Shown here in pieces: positions 7,785 to 16,250 of a stretch of DNA of 64,000 bases. Location of the stretch: the NCBI RefSeq assembly GCF_943193125.1, contig NZ_CALPCX010000001.1, positions 682,001 through 746,000 of the forward strand, given 5' to 3'. Position numbers and translations under genes: made by a program. The notes below the pieces were generated by a model. It saw only the letters and a list, made by a program, of their open reading frames with translations, ran no database searches and was not told where the DNA came from. The stretch is from Adlercreutzia agrestimuris. GTDB lineage: Bacteria > Actinomycetota > Coriobacteriia > Coriobacteriales > Eggerthellaceae. How positions within the stretch are numbered: position 1 is the stretch's first letter; every line of letters starts with the position of its first letter.

Positions 7785-9302
7785 ATGTGGCAGCGCTTTA
7801 CCTTGTATGACCTGCGGGTCATTGGTCATTATCTCGGCGTATTAGTCCTGTTTTCTACTCTAGGCTTGCTGGTTCCATTTATTCTGGCAGTTGCATGTGA
7901 AGAGTGGGGACCTGCTTCGCGCTATCTTCTCACTATTGGCATCACACTGATCCTTGGTTCTGGTCTGCGTTTTTTGCGCATTGAACCGGGCAGACTTAAC
8001 CAGCAACAAGCTATGGTAGTTACTGGTTTGGCATGGATTGTTCTGGGGTTCGTTGCCACAATTCCTCTATATTTGTCGGGACACTATGCCACTTTCTTAG
8101 ATGCGCTTTTTGACGGCGTGTCAGGCGTTACCACTACAGGCGCAAGCGTCATTATGGATCTGGATCACCTTTCTAATGCAGACAACATGTGGCGATTCGT
8201 CCTGCATTTTATTGGTGGTTTGGGTTTGATTGTTGTGGCGCTATCGTTTGGTTTGTTCGGCAAGCGTGGCGGAGCAAGTTTGTATTCTTCAGAAGGACGA
8301 AGCGAACATGTGCTTCCCAACATCATTCAAACCACGCAATTCATTGCGAAAATCACCGTTGGCATCATTGTGGTTGCAACGGGCATCTTGTCGGTGATCT
8401 GCTTGTTATTGGGTATGGAGCCTTTGCGCGCTATTCTGCAGGCATTGTGGCTTTCTATTTCTGCATTTGTAACCGGAGGGTTCGCCCCGATGAGCCAATC
8501 GGTGTTGTATTACCATTCGTCACCTTTAGAGCTGGTCATCATGGTGTTGATGTTGGCAGGATCCATCAATTTTGTCTTGCATGCTGAGGTATGGAAAGGA
8601 CACATTGAGACGTTCTTTCGTGATCTAGAAATTCGCACCATGGTTTTGTGGCTTGCAGTAATGACCTGCGTTTTTGCCGCATCACTTACCATGAGTGCAG
8701 AGTTTTCTAATCTTCCTGCCATGTTGCGACGCGGTCTTTTTACGGTCATTTCGGCTTCTTCCACCACTGGTTTTCTCAACATTACACCTAATCAATTGAC
8801 AACCGCATTATCGTCGGGAGCGTTTTTGGTGGTAGCCATGCTGATGGCAGTTGGTGGAAGCGCGGGTTCAACGTCAGGTGGCATCAAATTCAATCGCATT
8901 GGTCTTATTGCGAAATCTTTGGTGGCCACAATTAAAGAAGCATTGTCGCCGGCAAGTGCTCGTGTAGTTGTGTCGTACAACCACGTTGGCAAGCGCGTGC
9001 TTTCGCCTGAAGCCGTCAAGAGTGCTACGACGGTATTTGTGCTTTATACCGCCACCTATTTGATTGGTGCTCTGGTTGGCATTGCGCATGGCTACGATGC
9101 TACGCAATCCATTTTTGAGTCAGTTGCAATGACAAGTAATGGTGGTTTGTCCTCAGGCCTTGCAGCGCCAGGTATGCCCGTTACCTTGGAGGTGTTCTAC
9201 ATTTTCCAAATGTGGGCAGGCCGTCTTGAGTTTGTAACGCTGCTTGCGCTGCTCGTGGAGATTGTCGTCTCGCTTGACCCGAGGCGGTGGTTCAACGGAT
9301 GA
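7785..9302 (+). CDS. trkH: TrkH family potassium uptake protein
   Basis: This 505-residue membrane subunit of the Trk/Ktr potassium transport system shows four pore-loop repeats with selectivity-filter glycines: GVTTTGASV, FVTGGFAP, SSTTGFLN and MTSNGGLSS. There are around ten hydrophobic spans between them, and a GGSAGSTSGGIK stretch typical of the gating region precedes the third linker. The regulatory partner TrkA/KtrA is not adjacent and must be encoded elsewhere. The stop overlaps the start of the next gene (ATGA at 9299-9302), indicating translational coupling. Confidence 0.95.
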   Translation: MWQRFTLYDLRVIGHYLGVLVLFSTLGLLVPFILAVACEEWGPASRYLLTIGITLILGSGLRFLRIEPGRLNQQQAMVVTGLAWIVLGFVATIPLYLSGHYATFLDALFDGVSGVTTTGASVIMDLDHLSNADNMWRFVLHFIGGLGLIVVALSFGLFGKRGGASLYSSEGRSEHVLPNIIQTTQFIAKITVGIIVVATGILSVICLLLGMEPLRAILQALWLSISAFVTGGFAPMSQSVLYYHSSPLELVIMVLMLAGSINFVLHAEVWKGHIETFFRDLEIRTMVLWLAVMTCVFAASLTMSAEFSNLPAMLRRGLFTVISASSTTGFLNITPNQLTTALSSGAFLVVAMLMAVGGSAGSTSGGIKFNRIGLIAKSLVATIKEALSPASARVVVSYNHVGKRVLSPEAVKSATTVFVLYTATYLIGALVGIAHGYDATQSIFESVAMTSNGGLSSGLAAPGMPVTLEVFYIFQMWAGRLEFVTLLALLVEIVVSLDPRRWFNG

Positions 9303-9949
9303 GGCATCCTGTGAAACATATTGCGAATGCGGCTACTACGCAGTCGTTAATGCTTGCAAGGGCGTGTGCGACAGCTTTTTTGGCTGCGCTTTTGATGGCG
9401 CTTGTTGTTTGTGCTGGCGTGAGTTCAGATCGTGCGTTTGCTGAAGAAATTGAGCTGGAATCTGAGGGCAACCTCATCAATCCGCAGCAGCTGCCCGACA
9501 GTTCGTTTATTTATGACACATCCATTGCAGACCTCTCATCTGCTGATGCGTACTACGACAATCAAACGGTGCAAGTAACGGGTGAAGCAATTGGCGATGC
9601 TATTCATGCAACATTCGATCAAAAATTCAGCTGGATTACCTTGTCGAATGAAGACAACACCGCCACAATTGCAGTCTTTATGACGCGTGATGCGGCGGCG
9701 CGCATTGATACCTTTGGCCGCTATCAGCAACGGGGCACGATATTGCAGGTTCGTGGAACCTTTCATCTTGCTTGTCCTGAACATGAGGGTACAAGTGATC
9801 TTCATGCTGAGGTGGTGAGCGTTGTTGACCCGGGAGAATATACCGAAGAGGCGTTCAATCTCACGAAATTCGTGCCGGGTATTATTACCGTTGTAGTGGG
9901 TTTGCTTGTGACCGTGTTGTTCTATTTGATCCGAGAGAGGCAGCGCTAA
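9299..9949 (+). CDS. Secreted or membrane-anchored OB-fold-like protein
   Basis: This 216-residue protein has an N-terminal hydrophobic signal segment (about residues 18-42, ending near RAFAEE), an extracellular middle part with an OB-fold-like pattern (QVTGEAIGDAIH, WITLSNEDNTATIAVFM, LQVRGTFHLAC), and a C-terminal transmembrane span (VPGIITVVVGLLVTVLFYLI) followed by basic residues. It is coupled to trkH by a 4-bp overlap and its stop abuts the rsgA start directly. The function is unknown. Confidence 0.75.
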   Translation: MRHPVKHIANAATTQSLMLARACATAFLAALLMALVVCAGVSSDRAFAEEIELESEGNLINPQQLPDSSFIYDTSIADLSSADAYYDNQTVQVTGEAIGDAIHATFDQKFSWITLSNEDNTATIAVFMTRDAAARIDTFGRYQQRGTILQVRGTFHLACPEHEGTSDLHAEVVSVVDPGEYTEEAFNLTKFVPGIITVVVGLLVTVLFYLIRERQR

Positions 9950-11050
9950 ATGGTTGCAGATGAGCCAACGAAGATACCCGGTAAGCAAAGTGGTGGTGAA
10001 CAGCTGCTAGATGGACAGGTGATCAAACTTGATCGAGGGTATCCATTGGTGCGTCTTGAAAATGGGCGAGAGGTTCGTTGCGAACATGCAACTTCGCTGG
10101 TCAAAGGGGCAGATTGGCGCGCAGTTATAGGCGATAAGGTGATCGTAGATGCGCCTGATGGTCATGACAAAGGCATTATCGTGAACATTTTGCCGCGCAC
10201 ACGCGCTTTTGTGCGCAAAGATCCCACAGAGCGTGCATTGCCGCAAATTCTTGCAGCAAATTTCGACCATGTATTTGTTGCGCAACCACTTTCTGATGTG
10301 AACACGCGACGTTTAGAGCGCGAATTGGTGCTTGCATGTGAAACAGGGGCCGAAGTGTCGGTGGTGCTTACCAAGGCCGATCTGGCTGAAGATGATCAAC
10401 ACATAGCAGAGGTGCGTGAACAGGTGCGCGCGTTGGCCGGACCTGATGTAGAAGTTGATGTTGTCAGTTTGCAAGATCCAGCAAGTATTGAGGCCGTGCG
10501 TGCAAAAGTGCCTGAGGGTTGCACAGCGGTTCTTTTGGGTAAAAGTGGTGTGGGCAAATCAAGCTTGGTTAATATGTTGGTTGGCGAAGCCATCCAGCAA
10601 ACCACTCCTGTGCGAGAAGATGGAAAAGGGCGCCACACTACGGTGAGCCGGGAAATGATTGCGCTTCCCGGCGGGGGTCTTATTGTTGATATGCCTGGCG
10701 TGCGCGGTCTGGGGCTTTGGGATGCAGGCAAGGGGATTGAAGCTGCCTTTGCCGATATTGAGGCGGTGGCAGCACAGTGCAAGTTTAGAGATTGCAAGCA
10801 TGCCAACGAGCCGGGCTGTGCGGTGCGCGCCGCCGTGGAAGCAGGGGAGATCTCACAGGAACGCTTTGCTTCTTATCAAGCGCTTATGCAAGAAAGCGAA
10901 CAGGTAAGCGAGCGTCGCGAAGAGGCTCGCAGACTACGTGGTGAAAAGGCAAGCGATATTCGTGCAGCAAAAGAAGCGCGCACCACGCAAGGTGCTCGAG
11001 GGCAGGCGCATCACACAAAACCCAAGAAACGCAGCGGTAAACGGAAGTAG
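9950..11050 (+). CDS. rsgA: Ribosome small subunit-dependent GTPase A
   Basis: This circularly permuted GTPase assists late 30S subunit maturation. An N-terminal OB-fold is followed by the permuted motif order TKAD (G4), GKSGVGKSSLVN (G1), HTTVSRE (G2) and DMPGVRGLGL (G3). A zinc-binding Cys/His cluster follows (CKFRDCKHANEPGC). The tail is rich in Lys/Arg, as expected for rRNA contact. The ATG follows the upstream TAA without any gap, so translation is probably coupled. Length (366 residues) is slightly above the usual 300-350 because of the basic tail. Confidence 0.96.
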   Translation: MVADEPTKIPGKQSGGEQLLDGQVIKLDRGYPLVRLENGREVRCEHATSLVKGADWRAVIGDKVIVDAPDGHDKGIIVNILPRTRAFVRKDPTERALPQILAANFDHVFVAQPLSDVNTRRLERELVLACETGAEVSVVLTKADLAEDDQHIAEVREQVRALAGPDVEVDVVSLQDPASIEAVRAKVPEGCTAVLLGKSGVGKSSLVNMLVGEAIQQTTPVREDGKGRHTTVSREMIALPGGGLIVDMPGVRGLGLWDAGKGIEAAFADIEAVAAQCKFRDCKHANEPGCAVRAAVEAGEISQERFASYQALMQESEQVSERREEARRLRGEKASDIRAAKEARTTQGARGQAHHTKPKKRSGKRK

Positions 11051-11178
11051 ATCTTACTTATTCGGTACCTTGGTAACAGCGTCTTAAAGATTGCGTGTAG
11101 TAAAGTTTTTGGCTAATCATTTCGCGCTACAATAAACTCATTAATCAGGCGCTACGCGCATGTTAATGAAGGATGTGC

Positions 11179-12588
11179 ATGAATCCAGTTATAATCATAC
11201 CCACGTTCATATCCGCACGTCGCCGAGTTGAAGCTGGCGGTGTAATCTCCACTTATGATCACGCCACGCCCCTTTCAGCTCCTGGGGAACTCGGACGACT
11301 TTTCGCCTCTCTTGAACAAGTTGATGGACTCGGCCAGATTATGGTGCTTGTTGGTAGCGAGCGCTCAATTGAGATGCAAGCCCTCAAAAAAGTGCAGACT
11401 GAAGCGGCGCGCTACCCGAATCTTTCTATCATGGTGATAGGCGCTCCTGAGTTATTGCTCGTCCAGCAGCGCATGGAGCAACTTGGATTGGGACGCTTGC
11501 AAAAGGAAGTGAGCCTTACCGGTTATGGCGCCGTGCGTAATTTAGGGCTTGTGTTGGCAGATGCGTTCGGGTTTGATTCGGTGGTCTTTTTAGACGACGA
11601 CGAGGTTATTGATGACCCCGACTTCCTCCATAAAGCCATGTATGGTCTGGGAAAACTCACAAAAAAGGGAATACCTATTTTGGCGAAGACAGGCTTTTAC
11701 TATAACGCTGATGGTTCGTATTTGTCGAAGAGTCAAGATAAGTGGTACAACCATTTTTGGCAGCAGGGAAAAGCCTTCAACAAATGGATTACTAAGGCTA
11801 TGCAAGGTCCACGCCTTTCGCGCTCGAATCACGTGTGTGGCGGCTGCCTTGCCTTACACAAAGAAGCGTTTAAACGCCTTTCGTTTGACCCTTGGATCCC
11901 CCGCGGGGAAGACCTTGATTATATGCTTGACCTGCGCATGTATGGTTCAGATATCTGGTTTGACAACCAGTGGAGTATGAGGCATTTACCACCTGAGTCA
12001 CCAAGCGAAGGTACGCGTTTTCGCCAAGATATCTTTAGGTGGCTCTATGAGTATCGCAAGATTGAGTATAGCCGCACACAAATTGACCTTTTGCAAGTAA
12101 AACCTTCTTCGCTTGAGCCCTACCCTGGTCCTTTTTTGGAGCCAGGTATTAGGAGGCGCATACGCATTACAGCTTTGTTGCGTTCTTTGACGCGACCTGA
12201 TAAGTCCGCCTATCGCAAAGCGGCGAAGGCTGCTACGGGCGAGGCTATGACATATGCTGAGCGCAATTGCTCTAAGTATTTTGAATTCCAGTTTGTGTGG
12301 CCCGCCATTATGTCACGCATGGAAGATGATCAGGTATTGTGTACTGCGTTGGTGCAGTCGGTTACACAAAACATGCTTGACGTTGCTCCTGATGGGTTAG
12401 GGGTGCGTGCGCCGTTGCATCCTTCACTTCGCAGTGGGGATGCTCGGGGGAATGAAGTGCAAGAGCAACCGAGAGGGTTTGCGCCTGATCAGGCGGTTGC
12501 GCAAGCAGCAAATCATCCCTATCGTGCGACGAGCGCCTCTATTGATCCTGGCGCTACTACGCAAATTCGCCTGGATTTAGGAGAGTAG
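11179..12588 (+). CDS. GT-A type glycosyltransferase-like protein
   Basis: This 469-residue protein starts VIIIPTFISARRR and contains a VVFLDDDEVIDDP motif near residue 140, which matches the DXD nucleotide-sugar site of GT-A folds. A CGGCLAL and RGEDLDYMLDLRMYG region (residues 230-260) resembles the acceptor and catalytic region. No transmembrane span or signal peptide is visible, so it is probably cytosolic. ATG 11179 is preferred to ATG 11173 because the AAGGA site overlaps the latter. A TACAAT hexamer at 11128 is a candidate -10. The sugar and acceptor are unknown. Confidence 0.75.
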   Translation: MNPVIIIPTFISARRRVEAGGVISTYDHATPLSAPGELGRLFASLEQVDGLGQIMVLVGSERSIEMQALKKVQTEAARYPNLSIMVIGAPELLLVQQRMEQLGLGRLQKEVSLTGYGAVRNLGLVLADAFGFDSVVFLDDDEVIDDPDFLHKAMYGLGKLTKKGIPILAKTGFYYNADGSYLSKSQDKWYNHFWQQGKAFNKWITKAMQGPRLSRSNHVCGGCLALHKEAFKRLSFDPWIPRGEDLDYMLDLRMYGSDIWFDNQWSMRHLPPESPSEGTRFRQDIFRWLYEYRKIEYSRTQIDLLQVKPSSLEPYPGPFLEPGIRRRIRITALLRSLTRPDKSAYRKAAKAATGEAMTYAERNCSKYFEFQFVWPAIMSRMEDDQVLCTALVQSVTQNMLDVAPDGLGVRAPLHPSLRSGDARGNEVQEQPRGFAPDQAVAQAANHPYRATSASIDPGATTQIRLDLGE

Positions 12589-12598
12589 ACGAGCTGCC

Positions 12599-13519
12599 AT
12601 GGAGCTGTTTGTGCAATGGGTGGTTCCCGCGCTAGTAGGTGTGGGAATAGGCGTTTTGTCTGGTCTTTTGGGCGTTGGTGGCGGCACGATTATGGTGCCA
12701 GTATTTAGGCTGGTATTCGATATGAGCCCCATAATGTCCACAGCAACGTCGCTGTTTACCATTGTGCCAACCTCCATTTCGGGTGCCGTCTCTCATGTGC
12801 GCAATAAGACGTGTTTGCCCGCTTTGGGGGTGGCTGCCGGCTTAGGTGGCGCGCTGACGTCGCCGCTTGGGGTGCAGCTTGCTAGTATTTCGCCGGCGTG
12901 GCTCATCATGGTGGTAGCGGCGCTCGTAATCATCTGGTCTGCCATTAATATTTTGAGCAAAGCCATCAAGGCGAAGCCTGTTGCCGCATCCGGTGCAGCG
13001 CCTGCGCAAGCTGACGCGGTTGAGTCTGCAGATGCCAACGCGGCTACCGGCGTGGCTGGCGCGGCTGGCGCGGCTACCGGCGTGGCTGACGCAGCTGGCG
13101 CGGCTGTCGCAGCTGACGCAGCCGGCGCCTCGACCGCCTTGAGCCGCAAGCAGCTGCTACTGGGCGCTTGCATTGGCCTTGCGGCGGGTTTGGCCTCGGG
13201 ATATGTTGGTGTTGGCGGCGGCTTTTTGATGGTGCCACTGTTCTTGTCAGTTATCGGTGTGGATATGCGTAAAGCTTCCGGCACGTCGCTTATTGCAGTA
13301 ATGATTCTGGCTATTCCTGGCGTTATTCAGCAGGCATTCCTTGGAAACATAAACTATGTGGCGGGTATCGCTATTGCGCTTGGCTCTATTCCTGGTGCGC
13401 TTCTTGGAGCAAAGCTCATTACGCGCGTTCCTGAACGAACACTTCGCTTTATCTTTGGCGGCTTTTTGTTAGTTGCTGCAGTTATTCTGGTATGTAACGA
13501 ATTCGGTATACTAGGCTAA
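12599..13519 (+). CDS. TauE/SafE family sulfite exporter-like permease
   Basis: This 306-residue membrane protein has the two glycine-rich signature repeats of the family, GLLGVGGGTIMVP near the N-terminus and GYVGVGGGFLMVP in the second half, each starting a four-helix bundle. The family moves sulfite, sulfonates or other organic anions. The central cytosolic linker (residues about 140-180) is an Ala/Gly/Asp low-complexity tract encoded by a 30-bp DNA duplication (13040 and 13070). The start follows the previous stop by 10 bp. Confidence 0.88.
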   Translation: MELFVQWVVPALVGVGIGVLSGLLGVGGGTIMVPVFRLVFDMSPIMSTATSLFTIVPTSISGAVSHVRNKTCLPALGVAAGLGGALTSPLGVQLASISPAWLIMVVAALVIIWSAINILSKAIKAKPVAASGAAPAQADAVESADANAATGVAGAAGAATGVADAAGAAVAADAAGASTALSRKQLLLGACIGLAAGLASGYVGVGGGFLMVPLFLSVIGVDMRKASGTSLIAVMILAIPGVIQQAFLGNINYVAGIAIALGSIPGALLGAKLITRVPERTLRFIFGGFLLVAAVILVCNEFGILG

Positions 13520-13576
13520 ACCATTAATGCGCGATACGCGCGTTTAGCCGCAATGCCAAAGGCAGAGGGGGAAAGC

Positions 13577-14929
13577 ATGCCTGACAAGGTCAACGAAGTG
13601 AAAATTGTGGAGGACGAACGCTCTAAAAGCATAGATCCGCATTCGCCAACGCCGCGGTTTTTCACGCTGGAAATGTTCATGTTCACTATAGCAGTGCTTT
13701 CGGGTGCAGTTCTCATTTGGAACCTTATTACACCTGGTAGCAGCATTATTGCTATGTTCTGTGCGGGCATCATTTTCACGCTTTCACTGGCGGTTGTGCT
13801 CCGATTGATGATGGATCCCGACTCCATTCGTGCACGTCAGTCTGACGCTATGCTTAAACTTGCTTCGCAAACGCTTGAGTGTATGGGTGAGGGAATTGAT
13901 GCACCTGCGGCGCAGCGAATCTGCAGTCTGTTGTTGCCTGCGACAGCGGCGGTGGCAGTTTCTATTACGGACAAAACTCAGATTCTTGGATATGCGGGCT
14001 ATGATGCACAGCAAAACCCAGTGGGAAGTAATATTCGCACGCATGCAACGTATGCTACGCTTGCTGATGGCGAAATGCGCGTATTGTACACGCCTGCCGA
14101 TATTGGATTTGCGCAAAAACCTTCTGGCATTATGGCTGCAATTATTGTGCCGCTTGTGGTAGGACACCAGGTGCAGGGTACGCTGAAGTTTTATTATCGA
14201 CGCGCGCGTCACATTTCAGAGACGCAAAAGTCAATTGCCGAAGGTTTCGGTCAGCTGCTTTCCACGCAGATGGCGGCAACTGCGCTTGAAGAGCAAACGC
14301 AGTTGGCTACGCGCATGGAACTCAAGATGCTTCAAAGCCAAATCAACCCGCATTTTTTGTTCAATACTATCAACACTATTGCATCGCTTGTACGCACTGA
14401 TCCCGAAAAAGCACGAACACTCTTGCGCGAATTCGCCGTCTTCTATCGTCGTACGCTTGAAGACTCGGCAGATTTGATTGCTTTTGCGCGCGAACTTGAG
14501 CAGACGCAGCGCTATTTCACGTTTGAGGTAGCGCGATTTGGTGCTGATCGCGTTGGAATGGAAACAAATGTTGACCCGCGCGTTGAAGAGATGATGGTGC
14601 CGCCGTTTTTGATTCAACCTTTGGTGGAAAATGCGGTGCATCATGCCATGCCGGCAGAAGGCAAGCTCACCGTGACCATTTCTGGCGAAATTGACGGAGA
14701 CGACGTTATCGTGACAGTTGAGGACGATGGTGTTGGCATGACTGAAGAGGCGTGCCAAAATATTTTGCATCCAGAATCATCAACAGGCATGGGTATTGCC
14801 GTTAAAAACGTGAGCGACCGTATTTGTAGTTACTTTGGCGAAGGCACGCGGCTCCATGTTGAAAGTGAGCTGGGGCAAGGCACGCGCGTTCAGCTCATTT
14901 TGAAACGTGGCGCTTTGCGCGAGTATTAA
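13577..14929 (+). CDS. LytS-type sensor histidine kinase
   Basis: This 450-residue protein has two N-terminal hydrophobic spans (about residues 25-75), a GAF-like sensory segment, then the His_kinase domain with the phospho-acceptor region QSQINPHFLFNTINTIASL and an HATPase domain (QPLVENAVHHAM; DDGVGM; GMGIAVKNV). ATG 13577 is chosen because GAGGGGGAAA precedes it. Kinases of this class normally pair with a LytTR response regulator; no regulator gene lies on either side. The stimulus is unknown. Confidence 0.88.
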   Translation: MPDKVNEVKIVEDERSKSIDPHSPTPRFFTLEMFMFTIAVLSGAVLIWNLITPGSSIIAMFCAGIIFTLSLAVVLRLMMDPDSIRARQSDAMLKLASQTLECMGEGIDAPAAQRICSLLLPATAAVAVSITDKTQILGYAGYDAQQNPVGSNIRTHATYATLADGEMRVLYTPADIGFAQKPSGIMAAIIVPLVVGHQVQGTLKFYYRRARHISETQKSIAEGFGQLLSTQMAATALEEQTQLATRMELKMLQSQINPHFLFNTINTIASLVRTDPEKARTLLREFAVFYRRTLEDSADLIAFARELEQTQRYFTFEVARFGADRVGMETNVDPRVEEMMVPPFLIQPLVENAVHHAMPAEGKLTVTISGEIDGDDVIVTVEDDGVGMTEEACQNILHPESSTGMGIAVKNVSDRICSYFGEGTRLHVESELGQGTRVQLILKRGALREY

Positions 14930-14966
14930 ATGCGTATAAGGCGCAAAGACTAAGGAAGCTTTATTT

Positions 14967-15653
14967 ATGTCACATACCGATGCCGCGGCGCGGCCTCTTT
15001 TCGACACTTTTATTTTTGACTTGGATGGCACGCTTTTGGATACGTTGCCCGATTTGGTGGTGCTTACCAATACCTCGCTTGAAGCGTTTGGACTGCCTCC
15101 GCGAACAACTGACGAGATTCATTCCTTCGTAGGCAATGGTGCAAAAGCGCTCATCTATCAGGCTGTTCCTGAGGATACTGACGCGCAGATTACCGAGCAG
15201 GTTATGCAGCGCTGGAAGGATCTGTACTCAACGGTTGGTAATCAGCTCACTAAGCCATATCCGCATATCGTTGAGACAATTCGCGATCTTAAGCGTCGCG
15301 GTGTGAAAGTGGGCGTGTTGTCCAATAAGTTTGATGCGGGAGTTCAGGCTGCAGTGGATGAGTATCTGCCAGGACTTTTCGACGTGAGTCACGGCGAAAG
15401 CGACGAGATTCCGCGAAAGCCAAATCCTGCAGGTTTGCTGCGCAGCATTGGCGAGTTGGGATCTGATCCGCAGCGTACGGTCTATATTGGCGATTCACCA
15501 GGAGATATTCGCACGGCGCGTAATGCTGGAACGTACGCAATTGGTGTGGGCTGGGGTTATCACACAGCCGATGAACTTCGCGAAGCTGATGCTGACGCGG
15601 TGATTATGGACGCGCGCGAATTGGTGTCCTGGGCACCAGATGTGCGCGAATAA
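14967..15653 (+). CDS. HAD-family phosphatase, phosphoglycolate phosphatase-like
   Basis: This 228-residue protein has HAD motif I DLDGTLLDTL, motif II VLSNK, and motifs III/IV KPNPAGLL and YIGDSPGDI, with a small alpha-helical cap between I and II as in Gph/PGP-type enzymes. It hydrolyses small phosphate esters. TAAGGAAG precedes ATG 14967. It is the last gene before the tRNA-Arg. The physiological substrate is not determined. Confidence 0.88.
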   Translation: MSHTDAAARPLFDTFIFDLDGTLLDTLPDLVVLTNTSLEAFGLPPRTTDEIHSFVGNGAKALIYQAVPEDTDAQITEQVMQRWKDLYSTVGNQLTKPYPHIVETIRDLKRRGVKVGVLSNKFDAGVQAAVDEYLPGLFDVSHGESDEIPRKPNPAGLLRSIGELGSDPQRTVYIGDSPGDIRTARNAGTYAIGVGWGYHTADELREADADAVIMDARELVSWAPDVRE

Positions 15654-15676
15654 AAGCATGGTACAATAGCGGGTGC

Positions 15677-15752
15677 GCCTCCGTAGCTCAGGGGACAGAG
15701 CACCGCTCTCCTAAAGCGGGTGCCGCGCGTTCGAATCGCGCCGGGGGCACCA
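15677..15752 (+). tRNA. tRNA-Arg (anticodon CCT)
   Basis: The cloverleaf is complete: acceptor GCCTCCG/CGGGGGC with one G-T pair, D-arm CTCA...GAGC, anticodon stem CCGCT/AGCGG with loop CTCCTAA, T-loop TTCGAAT, and encoded CCA. Anticodon CCT reads AGG codons. A TACAAT at 15662 lies right upstream and may be its -10 box. Confidence 0.97.
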
Positions 15753-15763
15753 TGAATTCGCAG

Positions 15764-15799
15764 GTCAGCGGCTCGTTTGGGTCGCTGGCTTTTTTGTTT
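15764..15799 (+). terminator. Rho-independent terminator of tRNA-Arg
   Basis: A 7-bp stem (GTCAGCG/CGCTGGC, one G-T pair) is followed by TTTTTTGTTTT, 12 bp beyond the tRNA. Confidence 0.85.
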
Positions 15800-15916
15800 T
15801 TGGGTCACAATTTGCAAAACATTTGCAAATAATCACAGCTGGGACGATTTCGGTCTGACCTGATGTTGTGGCGAAGCCGGGCGCACCCGGGCATAATTGT
15901 GCGAACCTGCGCAACG

Positions 15917-16104
15917 ATTTTGTTACAGCGATGAACTAAAATATAACGGTTTTTGGCGAAGTGTGGCAGGGAATGTGTCCGATTAGGCGGTTTTTGAAGG
16001 ATGACCCACCTAATCGGCCACTTTTCCAGCCATTTTGAGGCCCAATCCGCCTAATCGGGCACGTTTCCTGCCAAAGTTTGGTGTTTTATAGAAAGTTTTA
16101 TCAC
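15917..16104 (-). repeat. Dispersed CCGATTAGG inverted-repeat element, copy A (reverse orientation)
   Basis: The 110-bp core (15964-16073) is bounded by inverted repeats of about 26 bp, each running from TGGCAGG inward through an A-rich step to CCGATTAGGCGG. A third copy of CCGATTAGG lies inside. A/T-rich flanks out to 15917 and 16104 also match the other copies. It is the reverse complement of copies B (48032) and C (54131). It encodes no protein. Confidence 0.9.
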
Positions 16105-16250
16105 GCCGCCCATTCTGGTGGCCGCCTGAGCAGGGAGAACGCCAGTGCGGGTGGCGGGTGGCGATGCGGGTAGCACCGACACCGGGTGGCGCGGGGGGCG
16201 GCGCCGGTGTCAGCGCGGGCGGCGGGTGGCGCGGGGGGTGGCGGCGCGGG
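16105..16250. repeat. G+C-rich module attached to repeat copy A
   Basis: A strongly G-rich tract made of GCGGGTGGCGG-like units follows the repeat. The 16-mer CCTGAGCAGGGAGAAC at 16125-16140 recurs in reverse complement at 47977-47992 beside copy B, followed there by a similar G+C-rich tract, so this module belongs to a larger composite repeat. It ends at the pdxT stop. Confidence 0.7.

Noticed and set aside
9299..9949. Cytochrome-maturation or ribosome factor role for the OB-like protein
   Set aside because: The OB-like pattern and the position before rsgA suggest it, but the signal segment puts the domain outside the membrane and no signature residues are present.
15964..16073. Triple CCGATTAGG element considered as a CRISPR or origin iterons
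   Set aside because: Motifs alternate in orientation within a fixed 110-bp unit that is dispersed between unrelated genes; there are no Cas, Rep or DnaA genes nearby.
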